Below, in pieces: positions 23,928-36,165 of a stretch of DNA of 64,000 bases. Position numbers and translations under genes: made by a program. Within the stretch, counting starts at the first letter, position 1; every line of letters starts with the position of its first letter. The DNA is from Ashinkailepas kermadecensis. Lineage: Eukaryota > Arthropoda > Thecostraca > Neolepadidae. The notes beneath the pieces are model-generated. The model saw only the letters and a program-made list of their open reading frames with translations, searched no databases and had not been told where the DNA came from. The stretch covers positions 1 through 64,000 of the forward strand of contig JAOTOM010004374.1 in NCBI GenBank assembly GCA_034440615.1, given 5' to 3'.

Positions 23928-24190
23928 GCACGGCTCCGACGTCAGTGCTGATATCAGCGGCACGGCTCCGACGTCAGCGCTGATATCAGCGGCACGGCTC
24001 CGACGTCAGTGCTGATATTAGCGGCACGGCTCCGACGTCAGCGCTGATGTCAGCGGCACGACTCCGACTTCAATGCTGATATTAGCGACATGGCTCCGAC
24101 GTCAGTGCTGATATCAGCGGCACGGCTCCGACGTCAGCGCTGATGTCAGCCGCACGACTCCGGCGTCAACGCTGATGTCAGCGGCACGGC
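23928..24190 (+). repeat. About 30-bp minisatellite, nine copies
   Basis: Core GGCACGGCTCCGACGTCAGT then GCTGATATCAGC. Each unit carries the palindromes GACGTC and GATATC, with variants. Confidence 0.92.
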
Positions 24191-24936
24191 GCTGACTGCC
24201 GTTCAGAATGTCGTATCCCAAAGATTAAAGCAACCAGGCATAGCTTTGGGGCGGCCGGTGCGGCAGCGGTACGCCTGTACTGGGCGCCGATGGGTGGGGG
24301 TGGAGCGATGCGTGGTGTGTGTGGCCAGGGTGGAGTGAAGGTGTGCCTGGTATCCTCCGTGTACGCCTGCCTGCAAACGGCACCTTGACTTAAGGTGCAC
24401 ATGATTTTTTGGGCGCCAAGTGCGCATGTTATGTTTCGTTTTTGCCTTGATATCAAACAAGAAATGAATGCCAAATGCACATGGCGACACAATTTATTGT
24501 GCGTGTTGCACAATTCCCATGTCGACCGCTGGACTACAGCCGACCTAAGATCCGACAATCTGCCATCTCGAGATTACAACATGGCCCGATTGGTTGGCCG
24601 TCCTGTTCCTGACCTGACCTGACCGGACCTGACCTGACCACCGACACCGAGCACCCCTCCATGTGGGATCCCTGACCGGGTAACCTTGAAACACCGGGGG
24701 AACATCCCGCCTTCAGTGCTGTCGCATGCTACTTTTGGACCGTTTATTTGCGGTCAACCTTGTTTGAGTTAAGGCTACGTTTTCTCATTTATGGCAATGG
24801 ACGGAGTTTCGGCATCCCAGCTCTACACTGGCTCCGCGGCCCATAGTCGGTGCAGGCTCGAAGGCTCGAAGGAGGTTTGCATCACCCCTGCTAGAAGAAA
24901 ATATAACATTAGGCGTATATTGAATGGCCTGCAGTT
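24191..24936. other. Unassigned sequence
   Basis: Includes a TGACCTGACC cluster near 24,610-24,640. Nothing else recognised. Confidence 0.45.
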
Positions 24937-25199
24937 CAAAATTAGTGTAGTATGGCCTATAACTGTATTAGTTTTTTAACATTAAGGTCTTTATTTATAT
25001 TTGTTAATATAAATGCTTTAATATTTATTACAATGTCCGACGTTTCGGTGTCATACCTTCTTCAAGGGCAAGACAAGCGAGATGTTCGCCTTGTCTTACC
25101 GTTCAAGAAGGTATAACACCGAAACGTCGGACATTGTAATAAACATTATCATCGTAATGTTAAAAAACCAATACAGTTATAGGTCATACTACAATAATT
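24937..25199. mobile_element. Inverted-repeat element with CCGAAACGTCGG motif
   Basis: The arms share ACCTATAACTGTATT-type ends, TTTTTTAACATTA, ATTTATTACAATGTCCGACG, TTTCGGTGT and TACCTTCTT. The centre AGACAAG and CTTGTCT also pairs. About 260 bp in all; one arm has about 30 extra bases. It is a MITE-like or retroposon-derived palindrome. Confidence 0.75.
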
Positions 25200-26790
25200 T
25201 TGATTACGCGTGTGGTGCACGCTATGCATTTTGGACCCAAAATACATTGTGCGCCCAGACGTTTAAGGACCAGTGCCGCCACCCATGGGCAGACGTGTGA
25301 TTAGGGGGGGGGGGGGTTGGATGTGTCGTAAAAGAGGTGCTTCTGCTTCTTCGTGGGATGCTTTCCAAATGTTTCCAATGAAGAGTTAGAAGACAGCTTG
25401 GAAGGATGCCACCGTTCTTGGAGGATTTGTTGGGGTTGCATTGTAGTCATCGAACTCGCAGGATGATTACTGGCGTTGACTTGGCATTCATCATGGCAAG
25501 TAGGCAAGTAGGCAAGTGGCATGGATCCAGCAAGCATTGCTCATGCTCGAACACTCAAAACTGTACCGAACCGCACTCGGGTGTGCTCATCTGAGGATGT
25601 AAACGTCCAGGTGCAACCTCTCTCGCCCTGTTATCACGGTTGACACAAGTGTACCCGATGTTCGATTTGCCCTAGAGCGGCAATTTGTCCGACACTGAAA
25701 TGGGAAGGGACCCCAGGCGGTGACTGCTGATTGGAAGTCGAGGGGCGCCTCCTCAGAGCATGTAAGGGGATGCTAGCTCTTTGAAGCAATTTGTACCAAG
25801 AAACTGTGCGGAACTTGCTTTGTACTCCCGTATTTTTTGTTTCCGCCGATGGTGACAACAATGTCGACAGCACGACAAGCATCGTTTTCTGCAGGACGAA
25901 GCAGCGGAATTGTATGCTTTTGATGCACTTGAGCGATCGTTGCATTATTGCCAGTTCTCAGTTTGTAGAGTATCGCTGGAATTACGTAACGGACCAGCAG
26001 TGTAAACCCCTCATGTAAGGCCATTCCTCACACGACATGAAAAGGCACCCCAAATCCATTGGCTTCGCTGGTAGACCGAATAACAAACTATGTTGAGCGT
26101 TAAATGATCGCGCAATTAACACTAAAAACACACGATCAGTCGATCAAGCTGGGGAAAGATGGGCGTAGGACTGATCACGTTGGGATAGTTTGATAATGGT
26201 TTGTGCGACAAACACCCTCCCGCACACAGATGCAAGGTACAGGTCCTCTAAACGTGCATAACGTCCTCTAAACGTGCATACACGAACTGACGCGTTCTAT
26301 GTTAGGTCAGATGCAGCACGTCACGAATGCCCAGTGGTTGATGCTCGCACAACCCGCGTCCAACTATAAATAGTCATCCCCGGGCCAAATAGCCCGCCAG
26401 TGGTCACGCTGCACCCTCTGAAATGGCCACTCAGTCACTTGTACACCTGGCTGCAGATGGAGGTTTTTTATCGGTCCATCATACAACTAATCAGCGCATC
26501 CCGTCCTGCGACTAATGACGCCGAGTGAATGCACACGGTGCAAACGACCGGCCGTAAAGCCAGCGTGCAGCGCAATAACCCCGGCGGCGGCCCCGGAGCG
26601 GCCGTCAGACAACAAGCCGGCCGACCAGCCGGGTGCGGCCGCGTCCTCTGATAACAGCTCCCCGGCCGGCACCGGCTCCGGCTCCGGCTGGAGGTCGTGA
26701 CGTGTCGGTCAGGCCGTGGACATGCGCCGGCTCGTGCAATCTTCCGGCTCGGTCACGACTACGGCCGCCCACGTCTACCCGGCAGGGAGC
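25200..26790. other. Unassigned sequence with a G homopolymer and a GC-rich island
   Basis: A run of 14 G lies near 25,303-25,316. A 20-bp duplication GTCCTCTAAACGTGCATA lies near 26,233-26,280. CpG-rich sequence without a recognised gene lies at 26,515-26,760. Confidence 0.45.
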
Positions 26791-26998
26791 CAGGCGTCTG
26801 ACCAGCACAGTCCCCACTACAGCCGCACACTCCAGACACCCGGTCAGACACCCGGCAGGGAACCGGGTGTCTGAACAGCACAGTCACCACTACAGCCGCA
26901 CACTTCTACCCGGCATGGAACTGGGTGTCTGACCAGCACAGTCACCACTACATACTACAGCCGCACACCTCTACCCGGCAGGGAACCAGGTGTCTGAA
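26791..26998 (+). repeat. About 58-bp repeat, three to four copies
   Basis: GTGTCTGACCAGCACAGTCA, CCACTACAGCCGCACAC and TACCCGGCAGGGAACC recur in order; one copy contains a CATACTACA insertion. Confidence 0.85.
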
Positions 26999-27269
26999 GG
27001 AAAGCCTTCGTGCTCTCTTCGAACAAAGAGGAGAGCAACTGCTGACCTGTCGCTGCTTGGGGCGTCTCACCCTCCCCCAACCCCCACCCGCACCCCCACC
27101 ACCACTCACCCACCCACACAAACTTCCTCAGTGTCACGGGGCGTCCAGTTCATTCGTCGAAGATTGTTGGATTACTTAATTGTGGGATTGCACCGCGAAC
27201 TCGGCCACATTGTCTTCCCGTAGTGTATCAGCACTACCGCCGCAGCTGCTGTCTAGTGGTGGTCGGGGA
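26999..27269. other. Unassigned sequence
   Basis: A C-rich tract (27,070-27,120); nothing else recognised. Confidence 0.4.
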
Positions 27270-28497
27270 CGATGGACAGATGTGAGTCTATGGTGACCTG
27301 ATGTGGGTGGCGATGATGGACGTCTCTAGTGGCCTGATGTGGGTGGCGATGATGGACGTCTCTAGTGGCCTGATGTGGGTGGCGATGACAGGCAGACAAG
27401 GACGTCTATAGTGACATGATGTGGGCATCGATGATGGACAGGTATGGACGCCTCCAGTGACATGATGTGGGTATCGATGATGGACAGATATGGGCGACTA
27501 TGGTGACCTGATGTAAGTGGCGATGATGGGCTGGCATGGACTTCTATAGTGACATGATGTGGGCATCGATGATGGACAGGTATGGACGCCTCCAGTGACA
27601 TGATGTGGGTATCGATGCTGGACAGATATGGGTGTCTCTAATGACATGGTGTGGGTATCGATGATGGACAGATATGGGTGTCTCTAATGACATGATGTGG
27701 GTATCGATGATGGACAGATATGGGTGTCTCTAATGACATGATGTGGGTATCGATGATGGACAGGTATGGACGTCTCCAGTGACATGGTGTGGGTATCGAT
27801 GATGGACAGATATGGGTGTCTCTAATGACATGGTGTGGGTATCGATGATGGACAGATATGGGTGTCTCTAATGACATGATGTGGGTATCGATGATGGACA
27901 GATATGGGTGTCTCTAATGCCATGTGTGGGTATCGATGATGGACAGATTGGGTGTCTCTAATGACATGGTGTGGGTATCGATGATGGACGATATGGGTGT
28001 CTCTAATGCCATGATGTGGGTATCGATGATGGACGATATGGGTGTCTCTAATGACATGGTGTGGGTATCGATGATGGACGATTGGGTGTCTCTATGACAT
28101 GGTGTGGGTATCGATGATGGACGATTGGGTGTCTCTATGACATGATGTGGGTATCATGATGGACAGATATGGGTGTCTCTAATGACATGGTGTGGGTATC
28201 GATGATGGACAGATATGGGTGTCTCTAATGACATGATGTGGGTATCGATGATGGACAGATATGGGTGTCTCTAATGACATGGTGTGGGTATCGATGATGG
28301 ACAGATATGGGTGTCTCTAATGACATGATGTGGGTATCGATGATGGACAGATATGGGTGTCTCTAATGACATGGTGTGGGTATCGATGATGGACAGATAT
28401 GGATGTCTCTAATGACATGGTGTGGGTGGTGTCAGTGATGGACAGATATGGGTGTCTCTAATGACATGGTGTGGGTGGTGTCAGTGATGGACAGATA
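27270..28497 (+). repeat. 46-bp minisatellite, about 26 copies
   Basis: Core GTGGGTATCGATGATGGACA then GATATGGGTGTCTCTAATGA. The 5' copies are more diverged. A block at about 27,915-28,155 has many one- or two-base deletions absent elsewhere. Confidence 0.96.
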
Positions 28498-28509
28498 TGG
28501 ACGTTTATA

Positions 28510-28866
28510 GTTGACGGATGTGGGCGTCTGCAGTGGGCGGATGCGGATGGCGATGGCGTACTAATGTGGACGGCGATGGTGGACGGACGTGGGCGGCGAT
28601 GGCGTACTAATGTGGACGGCGATGGTGGACGGACGTGGGCGGCGATGGTGGACGGACGTGGGCGGCGATGGTGGAGGGATGTGGGCGGCGATTGTGGAGG
28701 GATGTGGGCGGCGATGGTGGACGGATGTGGACGGCGATGGTGGACGGACGTGGGCGGCGATGGTGGACGGTTGTGGGCGGCGATTGTGGACGGATGTGGG
28801 CGGCGATGGTAGACGGATGTGGACGGCGACGGTAGACGGATGTGGACGGCGACGGTGGACGGATGT
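28510..28866 (+). repeat. 23-bp GC-rich minisatellite, about 15 copies
   Basis: Unit GTGGACGGACGTGGGCGGCG plus ATG. Because 23 is not a multiple of three, the frame rotates each unit, yet no stop arises on either strand. Confidence 0.93.
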
Positions 28867-29117
28867 GCGCCGCCGGCCGGCACCGATTATCTCTCCGATC
28901 GGTCGGCGCCTTGACGCCCCGCCCCCTGCGGTCTGGCCACTTTTCCATTGTTTGCGCGTCGACTAAGCCGGGCCGGCGGCGGGCGCACGAGACACCCTAG
29001 ACACCAGGCAGCGCAGACGGCTCCAGTTGTTTTTCACAAAAGTCGGGTCGCGGTCAAGATGGCCCGATTATGTCCACTCCCGACGACCGGTCGCTGTTGA
29101 CATGTCGCCACCTCGGC
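28867..29117. other. GC-rich unassigned sequence
   Basis: CpG-rich with GCCGGCCGGC; nothing recognised. Confidence 0.35.
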
Positions 29118-29637
29118 TGGCGTCCCTCCTGTCTGAGACGCTTCACCAGCTACCGTCCCTCCTGTCTGAGACACTTCACCAGTTACCGTCCCTCCTGTCT
29201 GAGACGCTTCACCAGCTACCGTCCCTCCTGTCTGAGACACTTCACCCCAACTGCCGTCCATCCTGTCTGAAACACTTCACCCGAACTGCCGTCCCCCTGT
29301 CTGAAATACTGCACCCAAACTACCGTCCCTCCTGTCTGAGACACTTCACCCCAAGTGCCGTCCCTCCGGTCTGAGACACTTCACCCAAACTGCCGTCCAT
29401 CCTGTCTGAGACACTTCACCCCAACTGCCGTCCCTCCTGTGAGATACTTCACCCCAACTGCCGTCCTTCCTGTCTGAGACACTTCACTTCAATTTCCGTC
29501 CCTCCTGTCTGAAACACCACCCCAACTGCCGTCCATCCTGTCTGAGACACTTCACCCCAACTGCCGTCCTTCCTGACTGAGACAATTCACCCCAATTGCC
29601 GTCGCTCCTGGCTGAGACACTTCACCTCAACTGCCGA
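29118..29637 (+). repeat. About 33-bp minisatellite, 16 copies
   Basis: Core CCGTCCCTCCTGTCTGAGAC then ACTTCACC and CAACTG. Single-base variation and short deletions accumulate toward the 3' end. Confidence 0.94.
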
Positions 29638-29949
29638 GGGTGAAGTTAATTCCGTGGGATACTTCCACCCACTCCGGCCAGCCCCTCTTACTCCCGGGGA
29701 CTTCACCTCCCTCAACTTCCATGGCTCGTGCAGAGTACAAACTACTACTGTATGTCAATAGCAACCACGTTACTCGAGAAGCAAATCGACAAGAATGCTA
29801 TAGCTTTGATATCCATGAATAAATAGGGATCTCAGTAGAGAATAACGATTTTATCAACTACGAAAGTAGTACAACGAATTCGCATTCCGACGAACAGCTG
29901 GTCTTCATGAATCAGTGACTTCGACATTGACATTATGAAGCACACGATG
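29638..29949. other. Unassigned sequence
   Basis: Nothing recognised. Confidence 0.4.
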
Positions 29950-30142
29950 CTGGACCTTGGTCCGACTGCACGAGTCGGGTCGGTAATGTCCGTGACGGTG
30001 GACCTTGGTCCGACTGCACGAGTCGGGTCGGTGATGTCCGTGACGGTGGACCTTGGTCCGACTGCACGAGTCGGATCGGTGATGTCCGTGACGGTGGACC
30101 TTGGTCCGACTGCACGGGTCAGGTCAGTGATGTCCGTGACGC
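29950..30142 (+). repeat. 48-bp tandem repeat, four copies
   Basis: Core GTGGACCTTGGTCCGACTGC then ACGAGTCGGGTCGGTGATGT. The unit contains GGACCTTGGTCC, a self-complementary 12-mer. Confidence 0.95.
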
Positions 30143-30489
30143 GCAATCAGTGCGCCACAAACCAGGAAACCCAATGGTACTAGGACGCGCGAGTTCCATC
30201 CTGGCGGTGTATTCGTTTACCATTCGATATGGGAAATTAACCCACGCCCGGTATAGGCCAAAACAGCCACTCCTGACATTTTCAGCGGTAGCATCAGAAC
30301 GGCTTGCGATAACACTCCCAAGCTTTTCACATTTTATTCTTCATCGGTTTTGCACGTTTGAAAACAGTTGGTGTCAGATTACGCAAGGTCCTATGGCCAG
30401 CTAAGTGAAGTCACCTCCAAAAAACCTTTAAGAAAACATGGCACCTTCCTGAACATTATATGTATGTGAAACTGTCAGAGATTGTTTAT
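30143..30489. other. Unassigned sequence
   Basis: Nothing recognised. Confidence 0.4.
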
Positions 30490-30748
30490 CTGAACCGCAC
30501 TGACGAAATTGCTATCTCGGATGTCTGTTATGACGTTACGTTTTATCGTGATTTGTATTAGCGTATAATCGTACATTCCGGTCGAACTGCCACCTTGGGT
30601 GACCTTTATGACGTTCCGTTTCATCATTATTTGCTTATTAGGGCAAACTCTGACTGATCAAACTGCTACCTCGGATGTTCTTTATGGCGGTATGTCTTAT
30701 CGTTATTTGCTTATTAGGGTAAAATCGTACATTGCGGCCTAACTATGC
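30490..30748 (+). repeat. Old, degenerate repeat of about 80-90 bp, three copies
   Basis: The order (A)CTGC(C/T)ACC, GGATGT, TTATGACG, TTATCGT(T/G)ATTTG, TTATTAGGG, AATCGTACATT repeats with about 25% divergence. Confidence 0.7.
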
Positions 30749-31214
30749 ACTTGTGATATAGATAAGTTGACTTTAAGTCACATTTCCTAGTGTAGTCTAC
30801 CTCTTTCAATCATAATGTGTTACGAAAAGATGACGTACAGATTTGTCAACTTTTGAAGCAATCAAGATTTCCAACTTTCGTTTTTTCTCAATAGCAGCAG
30901 CAGTGGGGAGGGGGAATCCTCCGGCCCAGTGAAGGTTGATTTAAGGCCCGGCCGGGTGAGGTTTGAGAATAGCGTTGCTAAATCGCCACAATAATTATTT
31001 AGCATGTGGGTTGGATGTCCGTGTGCCGTTGCCAAGCGACGATGGTGTCAGCAATAAGTCCACGTGCGAGTTAAAACCGCCTAACGAGCGTCGTATATAC
31101 GTATTTATCTCCTGTGTTATTGAAGCACATAGTCACATTTTACAACCTTAACATAGTTCACGTTTCATTGAGTCAGACAAATCTTGGGTGGGGAAAAAAG
31201 GAACATACCTGTTA
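30749..31214. other. Unassigned sequence
   Basis: Nothing recognised. Confidence 0.4.
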
Positions 31215-31436
31215 GGCAACCGTGACGTGAAAAGCCCATGACGACGCTGCCAAGCTCACGCCGTGTGGTCTCGGATGTGCTCCGGACAGCTCGTCAGAAG
31301 CCCATGACGTGACACTGACAAGCTCACGCCGTGTGGTCTCGGATGTGCTCCGGACAGCTCGTCAAAAGCCCATGACGTGACACTGACAAGCTCACGCCGT
31401 GTGGTCTCGGATGTGCTCCGGACAGTTCGTCAAAAA
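31215..31436 (+). repeat. About 70-bp repeat, three copies
   Basis: GCCCATGACGTGACACTGAC, AAGCTCACGCCGTGTGGTCT and CGGATGTGCTCCGGACAG recur, nearly identical. Confidence 0.95.
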
Positions 31437-31674
31437 CATCGTCATTTTGAACCGAGGGTCCGGTGCAGGAGCAGTTTACCGGTTTTTTTTAATCACCATG
31501 TACGCTGAGGACGGCTTGGCTCATCCAGAGACCAAAGCAAAAAGCAAGCATCTGATCAAACCAAAGATATTCCACTGGCGGCACTCCGTGGGAGGTCGTC
31601 CGACTGGTAAGCGATTAATCAGTTTACACAAAAAATCTGACTGATTGGAACGCGACCTGGTACATCACGATGTA

Positions 31675-34090
31675 AATAGCCAGTGTGCCGGCCGGTACAG
31701 TGTACACAATAGCCAGTGTACCGGGCGGTGTAGTGTACACAATAGCTAGTGTGCCGGTCGGTACAGTGTACACAATAGCCAGTGTGCCGGCCGGTACAGT
31801 GTACACAATAGCCAGTGTGCCGGTCGGTACAGTGTACACAATAGCCAGTGTGCCGGTCGGTACAGTGTACACAATAGCCAGTGTGCCGGTCGGTGCAGTG
31901 TACACAATAGCCAGTGTGCCGGCCGGTACAGTGTACACAATAGCCAGTGTGCCGGCCGGTACAGTGTACACAATAGTCAGTGTACCGGCCGGTGCAGTGT
32001 ACACAATAGCCAGTATCCCGGCCGGTACAGTGTACACAATAGCCAGTGTGCCGGTCGGTGCAGTGTACACAATAGCCAGTATCCCGGCCGGTACAGTGTA
32101 CACAATGGCCAGCGTGCCGGTCGGTGCAGTGTACACAATAGCCAGTGTGCCGGTCGGTGCAGTGTACACAATAGCCAGTGTGCCGGCCGGTACAGTGTAC
32201 ACAATAGCCTGTATCCCGGCCAGTACAGTGTACACAATGGCCAGTGTGCCGGTCGGTGCAGTGTACACAATAGCCAGTATCCCGGCCGGTACAGTGTACA
32301 CAATGGCCAGTGTGCCGGTCGGTGCAGTGTACACAATAGCCAGTGTGCCGGCCGGTACAGTGTACACAATAGCCAATGTGCCGGTCAGTACAGTGTACAC
32401 AATAGCCAGTGTGCTGGCCGGTGTAGTGTACACAATAGCCAGTGTGCCGACCGGTGTAGTGTACACAATAGCCAGTGTGCCGCCCGGTACAGTGTACACA
32501 ATAGCCAGTGTGCCGGTCAGTACAGTGTACACAATAGCCAGTGTGCCGGCCGGTGCAGTGTACACAATAGCCAGTGTGCCGGCCGGTACAGTGTACACAA
32601 TAGCCAGTGTTCCGGTCGGTACAGTGTACACAATAGCCAGTGTGCCGTAGCCAGTGTGCTGGCCGGTGTAGTGTACACAATAGCCAGTGTGCCGACCGGT
32701 GTAGTGTACACAATAGCCAGTGTGCCGGCCGGTACAGTGTACACAATAGCCAGTGTGCCGGCCGGTACAGTGTAAACAATAGCCAGTGTGCCGGCCGGTA
32801 CAGTGTAAACAATAGCCAGTGTGCCGGCCGGTACAGTGTACACAATAGCCAGTGTGCCGGTCGGTGCAGTGTACACAATAGCCAGTGTGCCGGGCGGTAC
32901 AGTGTACACAATAGCCAGGGTGCCGGCCAGTACAGTGTACACAATAGCCAGTGTGCCGGTCAGTACAGTGTACACAATAGCCAGTGTGCCGACCGGTGTA
33001 GTGTACACAATAGCCAGTGTGCCGGCCGGTACAGTGTACACAATAGCCAGTGTGCCGGCCGGTACAGTGTACACAATAGCCAGTGTTCCGGTCGGTACAG
33101 TGTACACAATAGCCAGTGTGCCGGCCGGTACAGTGTACACAATAGCCAGTGTGCCGGCCGGCACAGTGTACACAACAGCTAGTGTGCCGGTCGGTACAGT
33201 GTACACAATAGCCAATGTGCCGGTCAGTACAGTGTACACAATAGCCAGTGTGCTGGCCGGTGTAGTGTACACAATAGCCAGTGTGCCGACCGGTGTAGTG
33301 TACACAATAGCCAGTGTGCCGCCCGGTACAGTGTACACAATAGCCAGTGTGCCGGTCAGTACAGTGTACACAATAGCCAGTGTGCCGGCCGGTGCAGTGT
33401 ACACAATAGCCAGTGTGCCGGCCGGTACAGTGTACACAATAGCCAGTGTGCCGGTCAGTACAGTGTACACAATAGCCAGTGTGCCGACCGGTGTAGTGTA
33501 CACAATAGCCAGTGTGCCGGTCAGTACAGTGTACACAATAGCCAGTGTGCCGACCGGTGTAGTGTACACAATAGCCAGTGTGCCGGCCGGTACAGTGTAC
33601 ACAATAGCCAGTGTGCCGGCCGGTACAGTGTACACAATAGCCAGTGTTCCGGTCGGTACAGTGTACACAATAGCCAGTGTGCCGGCCGGTACAGTGTACA
33701 CAATAGCCAGTGTGCCGGCGGCACAGTGTACACAACAGCTAGTGTGCCGGTCGGTACAGTGTACACAATAGCCAGTGCGCCGGTCGGTACAGTGTACACA
33801 ATAGCCAGTGTGCCGGCCGGTACAGTATACACAATAGCCAGTGTGCCGGCCCGTGCAGTGTACACAATAGCCAGTGTGCCGGGCGGTACAGTGTACACAA
33901 TAGCCAGTGTGCCGGTCGGTACAGTGTACACAATAGCCAGTGTGCCGGTCGGTACAGTGTACACAATAGCCAGTGTGCCGGCCGGTACAGTGTACACAAT
34001 AGCCAGTGTGCCGGGCGGTACAGTGTACACAATCGCCAGTGTGCCGGCCGGTACAGTGTACACAATAGCCAGTATCCCGGCCGGTGCAGT
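31675..34090 (+). repeat. 33-bp minisatellite, about 73 copies
   Basis: Unit GCCGGCCGGTACAGTGTAC plus ACAATAGCCAGTGT. A 33-bp period (11 codons) with no stop in five or more frames gives overlapping frames up to 703 codons on both strands. Each unit holds the 11-bp palindrome GTACAGTGTAC. Diagnostic variants recur at long spacing, showing block duplication. Confidence 0.98.
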
Positions 34091-35440
34091 TAATTCTGCA
34101 TCAGCGTTGATGAAGCAATTGCCTAATACACATGCGCCTGTTGATGGCGCCTGCTTAACATGTCGGCATGCGCGTATCATGTTGGTAGTTTGTGTACGAC
34201 CTTGCCGCATCTCCCGTACACCAGTGCTGGGTCTGTGGTGGAGGGTTAGTGCAGCACAGCCGTGCTCGGAGACCTGGCCGGCAGCTATGACCCGCCACGC
34301 GATAGCGTGACAGTCCTGCTCCGTAGCAGCTGCATGGGTGCGCCGGCACCAACAGGCGCCTCGGAGCGAGAGGAAAAGTGTGGGGGGGGGCTCTTCACCG
34401 GACACCATTTCATCGGACGGGAGTTACTGATTGGTCGAATTGAAAGGGGAGGGGGTGCATCCGAATACGGCTGGGTGGACGCCTTTTGTACATACGCTGA
34501 GGTGCGCCTACGGCTGAAAATGTCAGGTTGGTGTTCACTCTAACATCCTGTAAGGGCGCTTTTTCCAGTCGGGGTGGCGCCTCCCTCCCATCAGTCTTGG
34601 CGCCGGCAAAAGTTGAGGGACGGTACTCTGCTCCACCCCCTCTAACTACGCCAATGTACCTCTGAGTCATCTGTCACCTATGTGCAGCAGATCTTCTTCA
34701 GAAACGTTTCGAGACCTTACTGATACACGATACGAGTTCTACTGTAGGAACTAGAGACCTCGTTATATCTCAGTGATACGATTTGTACAAGAAGTTATTT
34801 GCGGTATTGCCTTTGGTACAAAATCTTCCAAATATCTCGCTTCTACGAGACTAGTCTTCTACTGCAACAGCATCTACGCAGTATGGCTTCTGCACGACAA
34901 AAAAAATTCACGACAAAAAAGTTACATAGCGAAATAAAAGCGTCTAAGTAGCATCTGGGCTTGCGTAGTCTTTATATAATTTCTGCGTGTCCGTGGTTTT
35001 GTAATATAGCATAAAGGGAACTGTAACCGAACCGCAGCCTGGTAATATCCAGTGTAATTGTGCATTCAAATATAACAATGGAGCATATGCACGTCTTTTG
35101 CAGTATAAGTAATGTTTTGTGGTAATTTTGCAGCATAATTTGTTCGTGTATTAGTAATGTCAATTCGATATGTTTGTGGTATAGCTGTCGCGGATAAATG
35201 TATATTTATATTTGTTTTGTGCGGTGTGGGTAATACATATCGTGGAGAGGTTTTTATATATACGTCTTCTAGCGTGGAAGTATTGTCGCGTGGAAGGTCT
35301 TGTAGTGAAGGCATTGGTGAAGCAGTTCTGCTCCTAGCAACTTTCAAAGCATAAGTAACCTTGCTTTGAAACCTCCATGTACATGGCAAGCCAGCATTTG
35401 CGCATGGCAGCATTTCCTCAACTTCACATTGGGGAATGAT
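34091..35440. other. Unassigned sequence
   Basis: No gene recognised; AT-rich from 34,700. Confidence 0.4.
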
Positions 35441-35582
35441 GATCGCTGAACTGGAACACATCGTCGTGCAATTGATACCACTCGTCTTGTGCCGTCGCAG
35501 TTGTACGACATCGAAGTCAACACAGCACCGCATATGACCTGTGCAGTCGACGCGCCCCTGAGTCCCAATAACCAACCAACCA
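35441..35582 (+). mobile_element. Possible SINE-like repeat with CCAATAACCAACCAACC end
   Basis: The terminal GTCGACGCGCCCCTGAGTCC plus CAATAACCAACC resembles the 3' end of SINE family 1 (GTCGACGTGTCG, ACCAATAACC). The rest is not clearly alignable. Confidence 0.35.
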
Positions 35583-35984
35583 CATGACTCGGCGGGCTCC
35601 AGCTGCCGGCCGGCCCCGCCGCCGTCCCGGAACCCGACCCCTCCCGTCAGCCGATGCATATCATCCTCGTTATCCCCCCGCCGCCCGCGCCGTGGCCGGT
35701 CTGCCGACCCTTTCAACACACGGTAATTACGCTGAAAAATAGAGCGGTCGGCCGCCGTCCGTCCGCATAATAACTGGCCCTTCAGGGTGGCGGTCGGATC
35801 GCCGGCCGGCGGCTGACGGCCGGCCGGCGACCGCCCGCCGGGTCTGTGGGCTGAGCGCCGGCGCTGATGACCGCCGCCGCCGACCGGACGGCCGGCCGCC
35901 GCACGCCAGCCGGGGGGGGCGGGGTCACGTGCGGCCGCCGGGGGCGTGGGAACCGCGGCGCCGGTCGTGCCGCACGGCTGGAAC
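35583..35984. other. CpG-rich island, GGCCGGC-dense
   Basis: High CpG with AT-rich spots (CGGTAATTACGCTG, GCATAATAACTGG). A 306-codon minus-strand frame (35,066-35,986) crosses it but has no recognised motif and a sharp composition change in the middle. Confidence 0.35.
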
Positions 35985-36165
35985 ACCTGGGATGGGTTGT
36001 CATCATGTCATTGGATGGCCACCTGGAATGGGTTATCATCATGTCACTGGATGGCCACCTGGGATGAGTTATAATGTGCCTGGATGGCCGCCTGGAATGA
36101 GTTATCGTCATGTCGCTGGGTGGCCACCTGAAAGGCCACCTGAATGGGTTGTCGTCATGTGGCTG
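35985..36165 (+). repeat. About 31-bp repeat, five to six copies
   Basis: GGATGGCCACCTGGAATGGG then TTATCATCATGTC(A/G)CT, with variation. Confidence 0.88.

Noticed and set aside
31624..33735. 703-codon minus-strand frame and overlapping frames of 300-440 codons
   Set aside because: Made entirely by a 33-bp repeat lacking stops in most frames on both strands; periodic translation in every frame, no start context or domain.
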